Below, piece by piece: positions 10,939 through 20,327 of a DNA stretch of 64,000 nt. Both the position numbers and the translations under genes were made by a program. Below the pieces are notes generated by a model that made no database searches, had not been told where the DNA came from, and saw only the letters and a list, made by a program, of their open reading frames with translations. The first letter of the stretch is position 1. The number at the start of each line of letters is the position of its first letter. The stretch is from Pseudonocardiaceae bacterium YIM PH 21723 (GTDB taxonomy: Bacteria; Actinomycetota; Actinomycetes; Mycobacteriales; Pseudonocardiaceae), in NCBI GenBank assembly GCA_003600225.1, contig QZFT01000067.1, forward strand, positions 124,001 through 188,000, written 5' to 3'.

Positions 10939-11424
10939 TCACGGTACTAGGCGTGCCAACAGCGGGCGCACCCTCGACGGGATCGGCGTGGACAACGCGA
11001 TTACCGTCGAGGTGCGCTCGACGCCTCCCACATCCACGATCTCGTCGATGACCCGTTGCAGGTCGTCATTGGATTTGGCGACCAATCTGACCAACAGATC
11101 CGCGTCACCGGTGGTGGCATGCGCCTCACAGACCTCGTCGATGGCGCGCAGCCGGTCGGACACCCCCTGACGCGCCCCCTGGCTGATCTGCAGGGTGACG
11201 AACGCGGTCAGCGTGTACCCGAGCGCCGGCAGGTCCAGGTTCGGCGGGAATCCACGCAGCGCCCCGATCTTGACCAGGCGGTCCAGCCGCGCCTGCACGG
11301 TGCCGCGGGCCACGCCCAGCCGCCGGCTGCACTCCAGCACGCCCAGCCGGGGCTCATCTGCCAGCAGCAGCAACAGTCGGGCGTCCAACTCATCCAATGG
11401 TTCTGTTGACGGCTGCGTATCCAT
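10939..11424 (-). CDS. Lrp/AsnC-family regulator
   Basis: 161 aa. The N-terminal winged HTH (about residues 10-60: DELDARLLLLLADEPRLGVLECSRRLGVARGTVQARLDRL, shown in the coding order) is followed by a RAM/effector domain with GDADLLVRLVA. The start is the ATG at 11422-11424. It is divergent from hppD, a classic arrangement for a local amino-acid-responsive regulator, so tyrosine or phenylalanine catabolism is the likely target. That link is inference from position. Confidence 0.9.
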   Translation of the reverse strand: MDTQPSTEPLDELDARLLLLLADEPRLGVLECSRRLGVARGTVQARLDRLVKIGALRGFPPNLDLPALGYTLTAFVTLQISQGARQGVSDRLRAIDEVCEAHATTGDADLLVRLVAKSNDDLQRVIDEIVDVGGVERTSTVIALSTPIPSRVRPLLARLVP

Positions 11425-11430
11425 ACAGTA

Positions 11431-11493
11431 TGTCCGATCTGCCGAGGTTTTACCGGTCAATCCTAGACAGTTTGTACAGTCAAAACTCGGACT
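11431..11493. promoter_or_regulatory. Candidate operator region between AsnC-type gene and hppD
   Basis: An imperfect dyad spans the divergent gap: CCGAGGTTTT (11442-11451) against AAAACTCGG (11482-11490), flanked by GTCCGA and TCGGAC, with CAGTTTGTACAG in the centre. It suits a multimeric Lrp-type protein, but no binding is proven. Confidence 0.45.
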
Positions 11494-11507
11494 ATTGCGC
11501 ACCCTGA

Positions 11508-12758
<1,251 letters not shown>

Positions 12759-12763
12759 TCCTT

Positions 12764-12821
12764 AATGCGAGCATGGGCGCTTTGCTCCCACTGGATGGGA
12801 GTAAAGCGCCCATGTGAGCAT
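12764..12821. repeat. Family A palindrome, copy 2
   Basis: Starts 6 bp after the hppD stop. It runs from AATGCGAGCATGGGCGCTTT to the matching TGTGAGCATT end around an ACTGGAT centre. It probably serves as the hppD terminator. Together with copy 3, in opposite orientation, it brackets the small monooxygenase gene. Confidence 0.9.
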
Positions 12822-12861
12822 TCGGCGATGAGTTTTTCAGCCCGCGACGGTCGGTATCGGT

Positions 12862-13158
12862 ATGCAGATGCTGATCATCGCGGGCTTCGTCGAAGTACCG
12901 GAAGCCCAGCGCGACTCCTACGTCGCCGCCTTCCGGGACCTGCTGGACCGGGCCAGGCGGGCGCCCGGTTGCCTGGACGGGGCCATCACCGCCGACCCGC
13001 TGAACCCGGCGCGGGTGAACGTCTACGAACGCTGGGAGTCCTGGGACCACGTACACGCCTGGCGCGCGGTGGCCAACGCACCCGATCTCGACATCCCGTT
13101 CCTCACGGCCGACGTGCAGGCGTACGAGATCGCCAACGTTCGGCCACCCTTCGACTGA
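12862..13158 (+). CDS. Antibiotic biosynthesis monooxygenase (ABM) domain protein
   Basis: 98 aa, a single ABM/ferredoxin-like domain: LIIAGFVEVPEAQRDSYVAA at the start, then RARRAPGCLDGAI and the VYERWESWDHVHAW strand-helix block. Such proteins act as small dimeric quinone or heme monooxygenases, or as unassigned stress proteins. No biosynthetic cluster surrounds it. It is isolated between two inverted family A palindromes that flank it 40 and 10 bp away. Confidence 0.85.
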   Translation: MQMLIIAGFVEVPEAQRDSYVAAFRDLLDRARRAPGCLDGAITADPLNPARVNVYERWESWDHVHAWRAVANAPDLDIPFLTADVQAYEIANVRPPFD

Positions 13159-13168
13159 GGCCGAATCG

Positions 13169-13227
13169 AATGCTCACATGGGCGCTTTTCTCTTATCCAG
13201 TGAGAGCAAAGCGCCCATGCTCGCATT
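13169..13227. repeat. Family A palindrome, copy 3
   Basis: Between the convergent ABM and ilvA genes, 10 bp from each stop. Orientation is opposite to copy 2 (AATGCTCACATGGGCGCTTT at the left end). The centre (TCTTATCCAGTGAGA) is more diverged than in other copies. Probably a bidirectional terminator. Confidence 0.9.
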
Positions 13228-13237
13228 CAGCGCGGGG

Positions 13238-14455
13238 TCAGTTGGCCAGGGTGGCGGTGAAGCCGGCGGCGCGGAGCTGGGCGACCACCAGCTGGCGGTG
13301 CTCCGGACCCCGGGTCTCCAGGTTCATCAGGACCTCGGCCTCACCGAGGGCCAGGGCTCCGGAGATGCGGGAGTGCTCGATGTTGACCACGTTGGCGCCC
13401 GCCTCGGCGACCTTGGCGAGCATGGTGGCCAGGGACCCGGGACGGTCCGGGACCCGCACCTTCAGCGCCAGGTAGCGGCCACCCGCAGTCATACCGTGCT
13501 GCATGAGCTGCATCAGCAGCAGCGGGTCGACGTTGCCGCCGGACAGCACCGCGACGATCGGGCCGTGACCGGAGAACGACTTGGGGTGCTCCAGCACCGC
13601 GGCGAGCCCGGTGACGCCGGCCGGTTCCACGATCAGCTTGGTGCGCTCCAGGCACATCAGCAGCGCCCGGGAGATCGCCTCCTCGCTGACGGTGACCACC
13701 TCGTCGACCAGGTCGCGCACGTACTCGAAGGTCAGCTCGCCGGGCTTGGCGACCGCGATGCCGTCGGCCATGGTGTGCACCTTGGCCAGCCGCTGCACCT
13801 TCCCCGCCGCCAGGGAGATCGGCCAGACCGCGGCCTGCTCGGCCTGCACGCCGACCACCCGGACGTTGGGCCGCAGCGCCTTGATCGCGGTGGCCACCCC
13901 GGAGATCAGCCCGCCGCCGCCGACGGCGACCACGACGGTGCCGACCTCGGGCAGCTGCTCCAGGATCTCCAGGCCGATGGTGCCCTGCCCGGCGATCACG
14001 TCGGGGTGGTCGAACGGATGGATGAACTGGGCGCCGGTGCGCTCGGCGAACTCGCGGGCGGCGTCCAGGGACTCGTCGACGACCGCGCCGTGCAGCTGGA
14101 CCTCGGCGCCGTAGGACCTGGTCGCAGCCAGTTTGGGCAGCGGCACCCGCATCGGCATGAACACGGTGGCCCGCACGCCCAGCAGCTGCGCGGCCAGTGC
14201 CACGCCCTGGGCGTGGTTGCCCGCGCTGGCGGCGACCACGCCACAGGCGCGCTCCTGCTCGGACAGCCCGTGGATGCGGGTGTACGCGCCACGCAGCTTG
14301 AAGGAACCGGTGCGCTGCAGGTTCTCGCACTTGAGGAACACCTGGGTGCCGCTGCGCCGGTCGATCGCGCCGGAACGTTCCAGTGGCGTGTGCCGGACGA
14401 TCGCACTGAGGGTCTTCTGCGCTGTCCGAATCTGATCCAGGGTCACCTTCTGCAT
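13238..14455 (-). CDS. ilvA: Threonine ammonia-lyase (threonine dehydratase)
   Basis: 405 aa, fold-type II PLP enzyme turning threonine into 2-oxobutanoate and ammonia. The PLP lysine is K53 in GSFKLRGA; ASAGNHAQG and VGGGGLISG bind substrate and phosphate. A single C-terminal ACT domain (about residues 325-400, LKVRVPDRPGSLATMLAKV) allows amino-acid control. The single ACT domain and length fit the shorter TdcB/IlvA-like actinobacterial form; a catabolic role cannot be excluded. Confidence 0.93.
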   Translation of the reverse strand: MQKVTLDQIRTAQKTLSAIVRHTPLERSGAIDRRSGTQVFLKCENLQRTGSFKLRGAYTRIHGLSEQERACGVVAASAGNHAQGVALAAQLLGVRATVFMPMRVPLPKLAATRSYGAEVQLHGAVVDESLDAAREFAERTGAQFIHPFDHPDVIAGQGTIGLEILEQLPEVGTVVVAVGGGGLISGVATAIKALRPNVRVVGVQAEQAAVWPISLAAGKVQRLAKVHTMADGIAVAKPGELTFEYVRDLVDEVVTVSEEAISRALLMCLERTKLIVEPAGVTGLAAVLEHPKSFSGHGPIVAVLSGGNVDPLLLMQLMQHGMTAGGRYLALKVRVPDRPGSLATMLAKVAEAGANVVNIEHSRISGALALGEAEVLMNLETRGPEHRQLVVAQLRAAGFTATLAN

Positions 14456-14503
14456 GACCCCGATCCTGCCATCCGTAGCCCCGCTACCCCCGTGACATCG
14501 GTT

Positions 14504-14938
14504 TCAGCACTGGTTCCACACCTGGATGGACTGGATCCCGTCGTACTTGGCCCGGTCGAAGTGGCCGAAGGCGTCCCAGGCGTACTGGTCCCGGCGGTCC
14601 GGCAGGTACTTGACGAAGACGTCTCCCCCGCCGCTGTCGTTGAGCACCGTGGCGCTCACGACGCCCTGCGCGTCCTTCAGCTGGACCTGCATCACCCAGT
14701 GATCATGGTCGTCGCTGCTGGTCACGATGCCGTGGAACTCCAGCGAACCGGGACGCAGGGTCCAGGTCGCGCCGTGGAACATCGTGCAGTCCCCGGCGTG
14801 GTAGTCCTGATCGGCGACGAACAGGCACGAGTCCCGGCCGGTGCAGGTGGCCTGCACGGACGCGGCGGCGGTCGCCGGCGGAACGACGCCGATACAGGCG
14901 AAGGCCACCAGTGTGGCGAGGCTGCGGCGGAACATCAT
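14504..14938 (-). CDS. Secreted Cys-containing protein, tandem paralog 2
   Basis: 144 aa with an N-terminal signal peptide (MMFRRSLATLVAFACIGV, cleavage after about ATAAA). The mature part has the shared motifs CTGRDSCLFVADQDYHAGDC, TMFHGATWTLR and TVTSSDD-like, and ends in Cys. Four or more Cys suggest disulfides. The upstream gene stop and this ATG overlap as TGATG; a GTG 6 nt earlier is possible. The family resembles an actinobacterial domain of unknown function (DUF6294 by memory, uncertain). Confidence 0.8.
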   Translation of the reverse strand: MMFRRSLATLVAFACIGVVPPATAAASVQATCTGRDSCLFVADQDYHAGDCTMFHGATWTLRPGSLEFHGIVTSSDDHDHWVMQVQLKDAQGVVSATVLNDSGGGDVFVKYLPDRRDQYAWDAFGHFDRAKYDGIQSIQVWNQC

Positions 14939-15384
14939 CAGCACTTGTTCCGGATCTGGATGGTGTGCGTCTGCTGGTACCAGGAGTTGTCGAAGCTCCC
15001 GAAGGCCTGCCAGAAGTAGCGGTCCTCGTTGTTCGGCAGCTGTTTGACGAACCGCTCGTCGAGGTTGTCCGGGTTGTGCACCCGGCCGAGCACCGCGCCG
15101 CCCTCGTTGAGCAGCTCGACGACCATCTCCCAGCGATCGTTGTCATCGCTGCTGGTCACGGTGCCCTCGAACACCATCCGGCCGGTGCGCAAAGTCCAGC
15201 TCGCGCCGTGGAACATGGTGCAGTCCCCGGCGTGGTAGTCCCGGTCCGCGACGAACACGCACGAGTCCCGGCCCGCGCAGGTGGCCTGCATGGTCGCGAC
15301 GACCGGCGCCGCCTGGGCGGCCGGCGGCACGCAGGCCATGATCAGGCCGGCGACGGTCGACGCGATGGCGAAACGATGTCTCAT
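14938..15384 (-). CDS. Secreted Cys-containing protein, tandem paralog 1
   Basis: 148 aa with a signal peptide (MRHRFAIASTVAGLIMACV to about AQAAP). The mature region repeats the layout of the next gene: CAGRDSCVFVADRDYHAGDC, TMFHGASWTLR, GTVTSSDDNDRWEM and a C-terminal Cys. It is about half identical to its neighbour by eye, clearly a tandem duplication. The ATG at 15382-15384 fits a normal secretory N-terminus. Function unknown. Confidence 0.8.
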   Translation of the reverse strand: MRHRFAIASTVAGLIMACVPPAAQAAPVVATMQATCAGRDSCVFVADRDYHAGDCTMFHGASWTLRTGRMVFEGTVTSSDDNDRWEMVVELLNEGGAVLGRVHNPDNLDERFVKQLPNNEDRYFWQAFGSFDNSWYQQTHTIQIRNKC

Positions 15385-15392
15385 CTGAGTCC

Positions 15393-15439
15393 CCCTACTG
15401 GATTCCGGTCTGAGTCAACCTGACGGGAATCCAGTAGGG
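15393..15439 (-). terminator. Terminator downstream of metB
   Basis: A perfect 14-bp inverted repeat (CCCTACTGGATTCC at 15393-15406 and its complement at 15426-15439, 19-nt loop) just beyond the metB stop and immediately before the secreted-protein pair. Confidence 0.8.
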
Positions 15440-15464
15440 CACGACCAAGAAAACCCAAAAACCG

Positions 15465-16616
15465 CTAGTCCAGCGCCTGCAGCAGGTCGGCGACCAGGTC
15501 GTCGGCGTTCTCGATGCCGACGGACAGCCGGATCAGGTCGGCCGGAACCTCCAGCTGGGAGCCCGCGGTGCTCGCGTGGGTCATCCGGCCGGGGTGCTCG
15601 ATCAGCGACTCGACGCCACCCAGCGACTCGGCGAGGGTGAACACCCGGGTCTTGGCCACCACGTCCAGCGCGGCCTGCTCGCCGCCGTGCACGGTGAACG
15701 AGACCATGCCGCCGTAGCGACGCATCTGCTTGCCGGCGATCTCGTGGCCAGGGTGGCCGGCGACGCCCGGGTACAGCACCGAGCTGACCTTGGGGTGGCC
15801 GGTCAGCTCCTCGACGATCCGCTCGGCGTTGTCGCTGTGCCGTTCCATCCGGATCGCCAGGGTCTTCAGGCCACGCAGGGTCAGCCACGCGTCCATCGGC
15901 CCGGTGATCGCACCGGCGGCGTTCTGCAGGAAGCCCATCTGGGCATCCAGTTCCTCGTCCGAGGTGATCAGCGCGCCGCCGACCACATCGGAGTGGCCGC
16001 CGATGTACTTGGTGGTGGAGTGCAGCACCACGTCGGCGCCGAGTTCGAGGGGGGTCTGCAGGTAGGGCGAGGCGAAGGTGTTGTCGATGACCAGCTTGGC
16101 GCCGGACTCCTGGGCGATCCCGGCCAGCGCGGAGATGTCGACGACGCGCAGCAGCGGGTTGGTCGGGGTCTCCGCCCAGATGACCTTGGTGTTGGGGCGG
16201 ACGGCGGCGCGCACGGCGTCCACATCGCCGAGGTTCACCGGCGTGTACTCGACACCCCAGAGCGACAGCACCTTGTCGACCAGCCGGAAGGTGCCGCCGT
16301 AGGCGTCGTCGCCGAACACCACGTGATCACCGGGACGGCAGACGGACCGCAGCAGCACGTCGGACGCGGCCAGGCCGGACGCGAAGGACCGGCCGAAGCG
16401 GCCGCCTTCCAGCGAGGCGAGGCAGGTCTCCAGGGCGGTACGGGTGGGGTTCGCGGTGCGGGAGTATTCATAGCCGCCCCGGAGCCCGCCGACGCCGTCC
16501 TGGGCGTAGGTGGAGGTCGCGTAAATCGGCACGATCACCGCGCCGGTCTGCTTGTCCGGTTCCTGACCTGCGTGAATCGCCCGGGTCTCGAAGCCGGCGT
16601 TGCCGTCTGCACTCAT
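15465..16616 (-). CDS. metB: Cystathionine gamma-synthase/lyase
   Basis: 383 aa, Cys/Met-metabolism PLP family. It has YEYSRTANPTR near the N-terminus and the PLP lysine in HSTTKYIGGHSD (about residue 206), with the SLGGVESLIEHPGRMTH signature toward the end. Family members either make cystathionine from O-acylhomoserine and cysteine or cleave it. Sitting last in an operon with cbs, it probably contributes to reverse transsulfuration as a gamma-lyase. Mycobacteria keep the same neighbourhood (cbs, proline-rich antigen, metB). Confidence 0.93.
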   Translation of the reverse strand: MSADGNAGFETRAIHAGQEPDKQTGAVIVPIYATSTYAQDGVGGLRGGYEYSRTANPTRTALETCLASLEGGRFGRSFASGLAASDVLLRSVCRPGDHVVFGDDAYGGTFRLVDKVLSLWGVEYTPVNLGDVDAVRAAVRPNTKVIWAETPTNPLLRVVDISALAGIAQESGAKLVIDNTFASPYLQTPLELGADVVLHSTTKYIGGHSDVVGGALITSDEELDAQMGFLQNAAGAITGPMDAWLTLRGLKTLAIRMERHSDNAERIVEELTGHPKVSSVLYPGVAGHPGHEIAGKQMRRYGGMVSFTVHGGEQAALDVVAKTRVFTLAESLGGVESLIEHPGRMTHASTAGSQLEVPADLIRLSVGIENADDLVADLLQALD

Positions 16617-16625
16617 GACAAGAGC

Positions 16626-17105
16626 CTACGCCGGATGGGTGGGCGACCAGTCGCGTGGCTCCAGATATCGCTTGGTCCCCGGTAGTGCGGCCAGGAGGAA
16701 CACCACCAGCCCGAGTACCGGAACCGGCCACAGTCCGGGCGCGGTGTCCGGCTGCGCGACCAGCGTGGTGACGGTGAAGCCGAGCAGCAGGATGGGCCCG
16801 CCCAGCAACAGGCTGCGGGCCAGCGCCACCCGGGTGAGGACCAGCACGCCGCCACTGAGCAGCGCGAGCGCGGCCAGGGTGAGCAGCACCAGGCCGATGG
16901 TGGACAGCAGCGTCCACTCCCCCGCCGGACGCAGGTTGGCGCCCGCGAGCAGCACCGTGATCAACACGAGCAGCACCACGCCGAGCAGCAGGCCGAGCAG
17001 GGCCGCGGCGATCGCCAGCACCGTGTCACCCGATCGGGAGAACGGCGAAGCCGCCCCGGCGGCCGATCTGCGGATCGGCGGCTGGGGCGGCTTCGGCGTG
17101 GACAT
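16626..17105 (-). CDS. Four-helix integral membrane protein
   Basis: 159 aa. A short Pro-rich cytoplasmic head (MSTPKPPQPPIRRS) precedes four hydrophobic helices (about residues 30-52, 64-85, 90-110 and 118-135). No known domain is apparent. The ATG at 17103-17105 lies 2 nt after the stop of the RDD gene, and metB begins 9 nt downstream, so it is inside the cbs-metB operon. Its N-terminus echoes those of the next two proteins upstream (MSTPQPP), suggesting a shared head or common origin. Confidence 0.8.
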   Translation of the reverse strand: MSTPKPPQPPIRRSAAGAASPFSRSGDTVLAIAAALLGLLLGVVLLVLITVLLAGANLRPAGEWTLLSTIGLVLLTLAALALLSGGVLVLTRVALARSLLLGGPILLLGFTVTTLVAQPDTAPGLWPVPVLGLVVFLLAALPGTKRYLEPRDWSPTHPA

Positions 17106-17107
17106 CG

Positions 17108-18139
17108 TTACTGCGGGGTGTTCTCGTACGCGGTGAAGTTCAGCGAGCTGGCGATCTTGTCGGCCCAGGTCTGCTTCTTGTCGTCCCACAGCGGCCACAG
17201 GAAGCCGATCGGCAGGCCGCAGACGATGGTGTTCAGGATGCCGTTGCCGACCAGTTCACGCAGCACGGTCATGCCGACGCCCAGCGGCTGCCGGGTCGAC
17301 TCCGCGAGGGTGATGATCTTCATCAGCTTCTTGCCGACGGTCTGGCCGGTCTGGCCCTGCAGCACCCAGCGGTTGTAGATGTGGAAACCGATGCCGGCCA
17401 GGTAGCCGAGGAGGCTGATGCCCACGACACCGACCAGCACGTCGATCAGCACGAACAGCAGGATCGGGATCGCGGTGAGCAGGGCGTCGATGATGTACGC
17501 CAGGAAACGGGTGCCCCACTCGGCCGGCTGGCCGGTCGGCAGCGCGCCACCGGGGACCGGCAGGTACGCCTGCAGGCCGGTGCGCGGGCCGGTCGGGCCC
17601 TGCTGGCCATAGCCGGGCTGCTGCTGGCCGTAACCGGGCTGGCCGTACGGCTGCTGCGGCTGGCCACCGTAGGGGTTCTGCTGCTGGCCGAAGCCGGGCT
17701 GCTGCGGCGCGCCGTACGGCTGCTGCGGCTGCTGCTGACCCCACGCGGGCTGCTGCTGGCCGTAGGGGTTCTGCTGCTGCTGACCCCAGGCGGGCTGCTG
17801 CCCGGTCTGCGGCTGCTGCTGGCCCCACGCCGGCTGCTGGCCGGTCTGCGGCTGCTGGCCCCAGGCGGGCTGCTGCCCGGTCTGCTGCGGCTGCTGCTGA
17901 CCCCAGGCGGGAGCGGGCGGCGCGGCCGGGAAGCCACCGGTCTGCGCGGCTCCGGAGCCACCGGGGACGACCTGAGTGGCGTCCGCGTCGCTGTCCGAGG
18001 CCGGGGTCGCGGCGGAACCGGAGGCGACGACCTGGGTGGCGTCCGCGTCCGTGTTCGACTCGGGCGTGGCAGCGGACGGGTTCACCTGCGGCTCAGCCTG
18101 ACCTGGCTGGTCACCCTGAGGCGGCTGTGGCGTGCTCAT
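17108..18139 (-). CDS. RDD-family membrane protein with Gln/Pro-rich head (proline-rich antigen-like)
   Basis: 343 aa. The N-terminal half is low complexity: two DADATQVV repeats, then about ten PAWGQQQPQTGQ- and GQQQNPYG-type repeats (about residues 60-175). The C-terminal RDD domain (about 195-335) starts with the EWGTRFLAYIIDALL signature and has three or four membrane helices. It matches mycobacterial Pra (Rv1078 by recollection) in layout and position beside cbs. Function unknown; RDD proteins are linked to transport or envelope stress. Start chosen at MSTPQPPQG. Confidence 0.88.
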   Translation of the reverse strand: MSTPQPPQGDQPGQAEPQVNPSAATPESNTDADATQVVASGSAATPASDSDADATQVVPGGSGAAQTGGFPAAPPAPAWGQQQPQQTGQQPAWGQQPQTGQQPAWGQQQPQTGQQPAWGQQQQNPYGQQQPAWGQQQPQQPYGAPQQPGFGQQQNPYGGQPQQPYGQPGYGQQQPGYGQQGPTGPRTGLQAYLPVPGGALPTGQPAEWGTRFLAYIIDALLTAIPILLFVLIDVLVGVVGISLLGYLAGIGFHIYNRWVLQGQTGQTVGKKLMKIITLAESTRQPLGVGMTVLRELVGNGILNTIVCGLPIGFLWPLWDDKKQTWADKIASSLNFTAYENTPQ

Positions 18140-18198
18140 GGACTTTTCCAACTCCCTGGGGCGCTTCACACGTGTCTGGGAATTCCTTGGTGGTCACG

Positions 18199-18780
18199 CT
18201 ATCGGATGCCGTTCGGCCCGACAGCGCGTTGGTGCAGTCCCGCCTGAGTCCGCGGAAGGTTCCACAGGACCGCGACGGCGACGACGAGCAGAATGCGGAT
18301 GACGCCCACGGACGTTCCGGCGTACAGGAACGCGCTGACCAGGTTCGCGATCAGCATGGCCCCTGCCGAGACCGTGCCGACCACCCTGGCCACCGGCTTG
18401 TTGAGCAGGCCGAGCAGGCCCGAGGTGAGCACGCCCACCAGGGCCACCAGGGTCAGCAACGTCAGGATGACCAGCAGCCCGGCGTCGGGCAGGTAGGCGG
18501 CCACCGCCACCGATCTGAGCACATCAACAACACCCAAAAGGGTGAACAGGCCGCCGAGGCAGACCGCGTAGACCGAGGTGACCATCCACAGATTCGCCCG
18601 TTTGCCGACCTGCGGCTGCTGAGCGAGGGGCTGCTCCCCCTGGCCCGGGGCGGGTGGTGCGGCCGGATAACCGGCCACCGGATCGACCGGTTTCCGCAGC
18701 TCCGCACCGGACTCGGACGCGCCCGGCAACTGCCGGGTGACGTCCGCGTCCGGATCGCGCGGAGGCTGCGGGGTGCTCAT
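18199..18780 (-). CDS. Integral membrane protein with MSTPQPP head
   Basis: 193 aa: a charged and Pro-rich cytoplasmic head (about residues 1-65), then four predicted membrane helices (about 68-90, 100-122, 130-152 and 160-178). No recognised domain. The ATG at 18778-18780 gives the same MSTPQPP start as the RDD protein downstream. It lies 50 bp after cbs and 59 bp before the RDD gene on the same strand. Confidence 0.75.
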   Translation of the reverse strand: MSTPQPPRDPDADVTRQLPGASESGAELRKPVDPVAGYPAAPPAPGQGEQPLAQQPQVGKRANLWMVTSVYAVCLGGLFTLLGVVDVLRSVAVAAYLPDAGLLVILTLLTLVALVGVLTSGLLGLLNKPVARVVGTVSAGAMLIANLVSAFLYAGTSVGVIRILLVVAVAVLWNLPRTQAGLHQRAVGPNGIR

Positions 18781-18830
18781 AGCGCGCACGCTAGCGGATC
18801 TTCCACCCCGGAGTGACCGGTTTGGGCCGA

Positions 18831-20210
18831 CTAACGACCCGCAATGAAACCCAAAACATCCTGTCTCGTGACCACACCCGCCGGCTTGCCGTCGATCAGC
18901 ACCATCGCGCCGTCCGCGCCGACCAGCGCGTCCATCGCGGTGGTGATCGCCTCGCCGGCGCCGATCGTGGGCAGCGGCGGGGACATGTGCTGCTCCACCC
19001 GGTCGGCCAGGGCGGCCTTGCCGGTGAACAACGCCTCCAGGAGGTCCTTCTCGTTCACCGCGCCGACCACTTCGAGGGCCTTCACCGGAGGTTCGGCGTT
19101 GACGACGGGCATCTGGGAGACGCCGAACTCACGCAGGATGGCCACGGCCTCAGCGACCGTCTCGTTGGGGTGGGTGTGCACCAGGTCGGGCAGGCTGCCG
19201 TCCTTGCGGCGCAGCATGTCGCCGACCGAGGCGCCGGTGTGGTCGGCGGACAGGAAGCCGTAGGAGGCCATCCAGCTGTCGTTGAACACCTTCGACAGGT
19301 AGCCGCGGCCGCCGTCGGGCAGCAGCACGACCACCACGTCGTCCGGGCCGAGCCGCTCGGCCAGCTGCAACGCGGCCGCAGCGGCCATGCCGCAGGAGCC
19401 GCCGACGAGCATGCCCTCCCGCTTGGCCAGCTGCCGGGTCACGGTGAACGAGTCGGCGTCCGAGATGGCGATGATCTCGTCGCAGATCTCCCGGTCGTAG
19501 GCGGTGGGCCAGAAGTCCTCACCGACGCCCTCGACCAGATACGGGCGGCCGGAGCCACCGGAGTAGACGGAGCCCTCCGGGTCGGCGCCGATGATCTTGA
19601 CCTTGCCGCCGCTGACCTCCTTGAGGTACCGGCCGGTGCCACTGATCGTGCCGCCGGTGCCGATGCCGGCCACGAAGTGCGTGATCTTGCCTTCGGTCTG
19701 CCGCCACAGCTCCGGGCCGGTGGAGTAGTAGTGCGACTCGGGGTTCTGCGGGTTGGAGTACTGGTCCGGCTTCCAGGCGCCGGGCGTCTCCCGCATCAAC
19801 CGGTCGGACACGTTGTAGTAGGAGTCGGGGTGCTCCGGGGCGACCGCGGTCGGGCACACCACGACCTGCGCGCCATAGGCCTTGAGCACGTCCCGCTTGT
19901 CCTGGCTGACCTTGTCCGGGCAGACGAAGATGCAGTTGTAGCCCTTGCGCTGCGCGACGAGGGCCAGGCCGATGCCGGTGTTGCCGGACGTGGGTTCGAC
20001 GATGGTGCCGCCCGGCTGCAGGGCTCCGGACGCCTCGGCGGCCTCCACCATGCGCAGCGCGATGCGGTCCTTCACGCTGCCACCGGGGTTGAAGTACTCG
20101 ACTTTGGCCAGGACCAGGGGCAACAGCCCCTCGGTCAGCGAGTTGAGCTTCACCAGCGGTGTGTTGCCCACCAGGTCGATCATGTGCTCCGCGTAGTCCA
20201 CACCGACCAC
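18831..20210 (-). CDS. cbs: Cystathionine beta-synthase
   Basis: 459 aa. The PLP domain (about residues 5-325) has the lysine in NPGGSVKDR (K47), EPTSGNTGIGLALVA and GIGTGGTISGTGRYLK. The C-terminal pair of CBS motifs (about 335-455) ends in VTRQDVLGFIAGR. It condenses serine or an activated serine with homocysteine to cystathionine. Whole-length resemblance to mycobacterial Cbs is strong. Starts at GTG 20208-20210, with a second in-frame GTG three codons on. First gene of an operon leading to metB. Confidence 0.95.
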   Translation of the reverse strand: MVGVDYAEHMIDLVGNTPLVKLNSLTEGLLPLVLAKVEYFNPGGSVKDRIALRMVEAAEASGALQPGGTIVEPTSGNTGIGLALVAQRKGYNCIFVCPDKVSQDKRDVLKAYGAQVVVCPTAVAPEHPDSYYNVSDRLMRETPGAWKPDQYSNPQNPESHYYSTGPELWRQTEGKITHFVAGIGTGGTISGTGRYLKEVSGGKVKIIGADPEGSVYSGGSGRPYLVEGVGEDFWPTAYDREICDEIIAISDADSFTVTRQLAKREGMLVGGSCGMAAAAALQLAERLGPDDVVVVLLPDGGRGYLSKVFNDSWMASYGFLSADHTGASVGDMLRRKDGSLPDLVHTHPNETVAEAVAILREFGVSQMPVVNAEPPVKALEVVGAVNEKDLLEALFTGKAALADRVEQHMSPPLPTIGAGEAITTAMDALVGADGAMVLIDGKPAGVVTRQDVLGFIAGR

Positions 20211-20327
20211 ATTAACTGTCCATTCCCGGACGAGTGCATGTCACAGTCCGGAAGAGGAGTAAGCAACCCCTCGTATGCGTTAATGCAAGGGGAAGTGCAC
20301 GTGAACGACGCCGAGGGGAGCTGGGCC

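Noticed and set aside
12764-13227. CRISPR-like arrangement of family A units
   Set aside because: Only two copies here, in opposite orientation, with a gene between; no spacers of regular length and no cas genes.
13178-15019. 613-aa open frame opposite ilvA and the secreted paralogs
   Set aside because: Antisense shadow; ilvA on the other strand has complete catalytic motifs.
17381-18247. Leu-rich open frame opposite the RDD protein
   Set aside because: Created by reading the GQQQ/PAWG repeat region antisense; no independent coding evidence.
18813-20327. Upstream extension of the SGNH hydrolase frame over cbs
   Set aside because: This part is antisense to cbs and its translation has no domain; the real start is at 20328 with a good ribosome-binding site.
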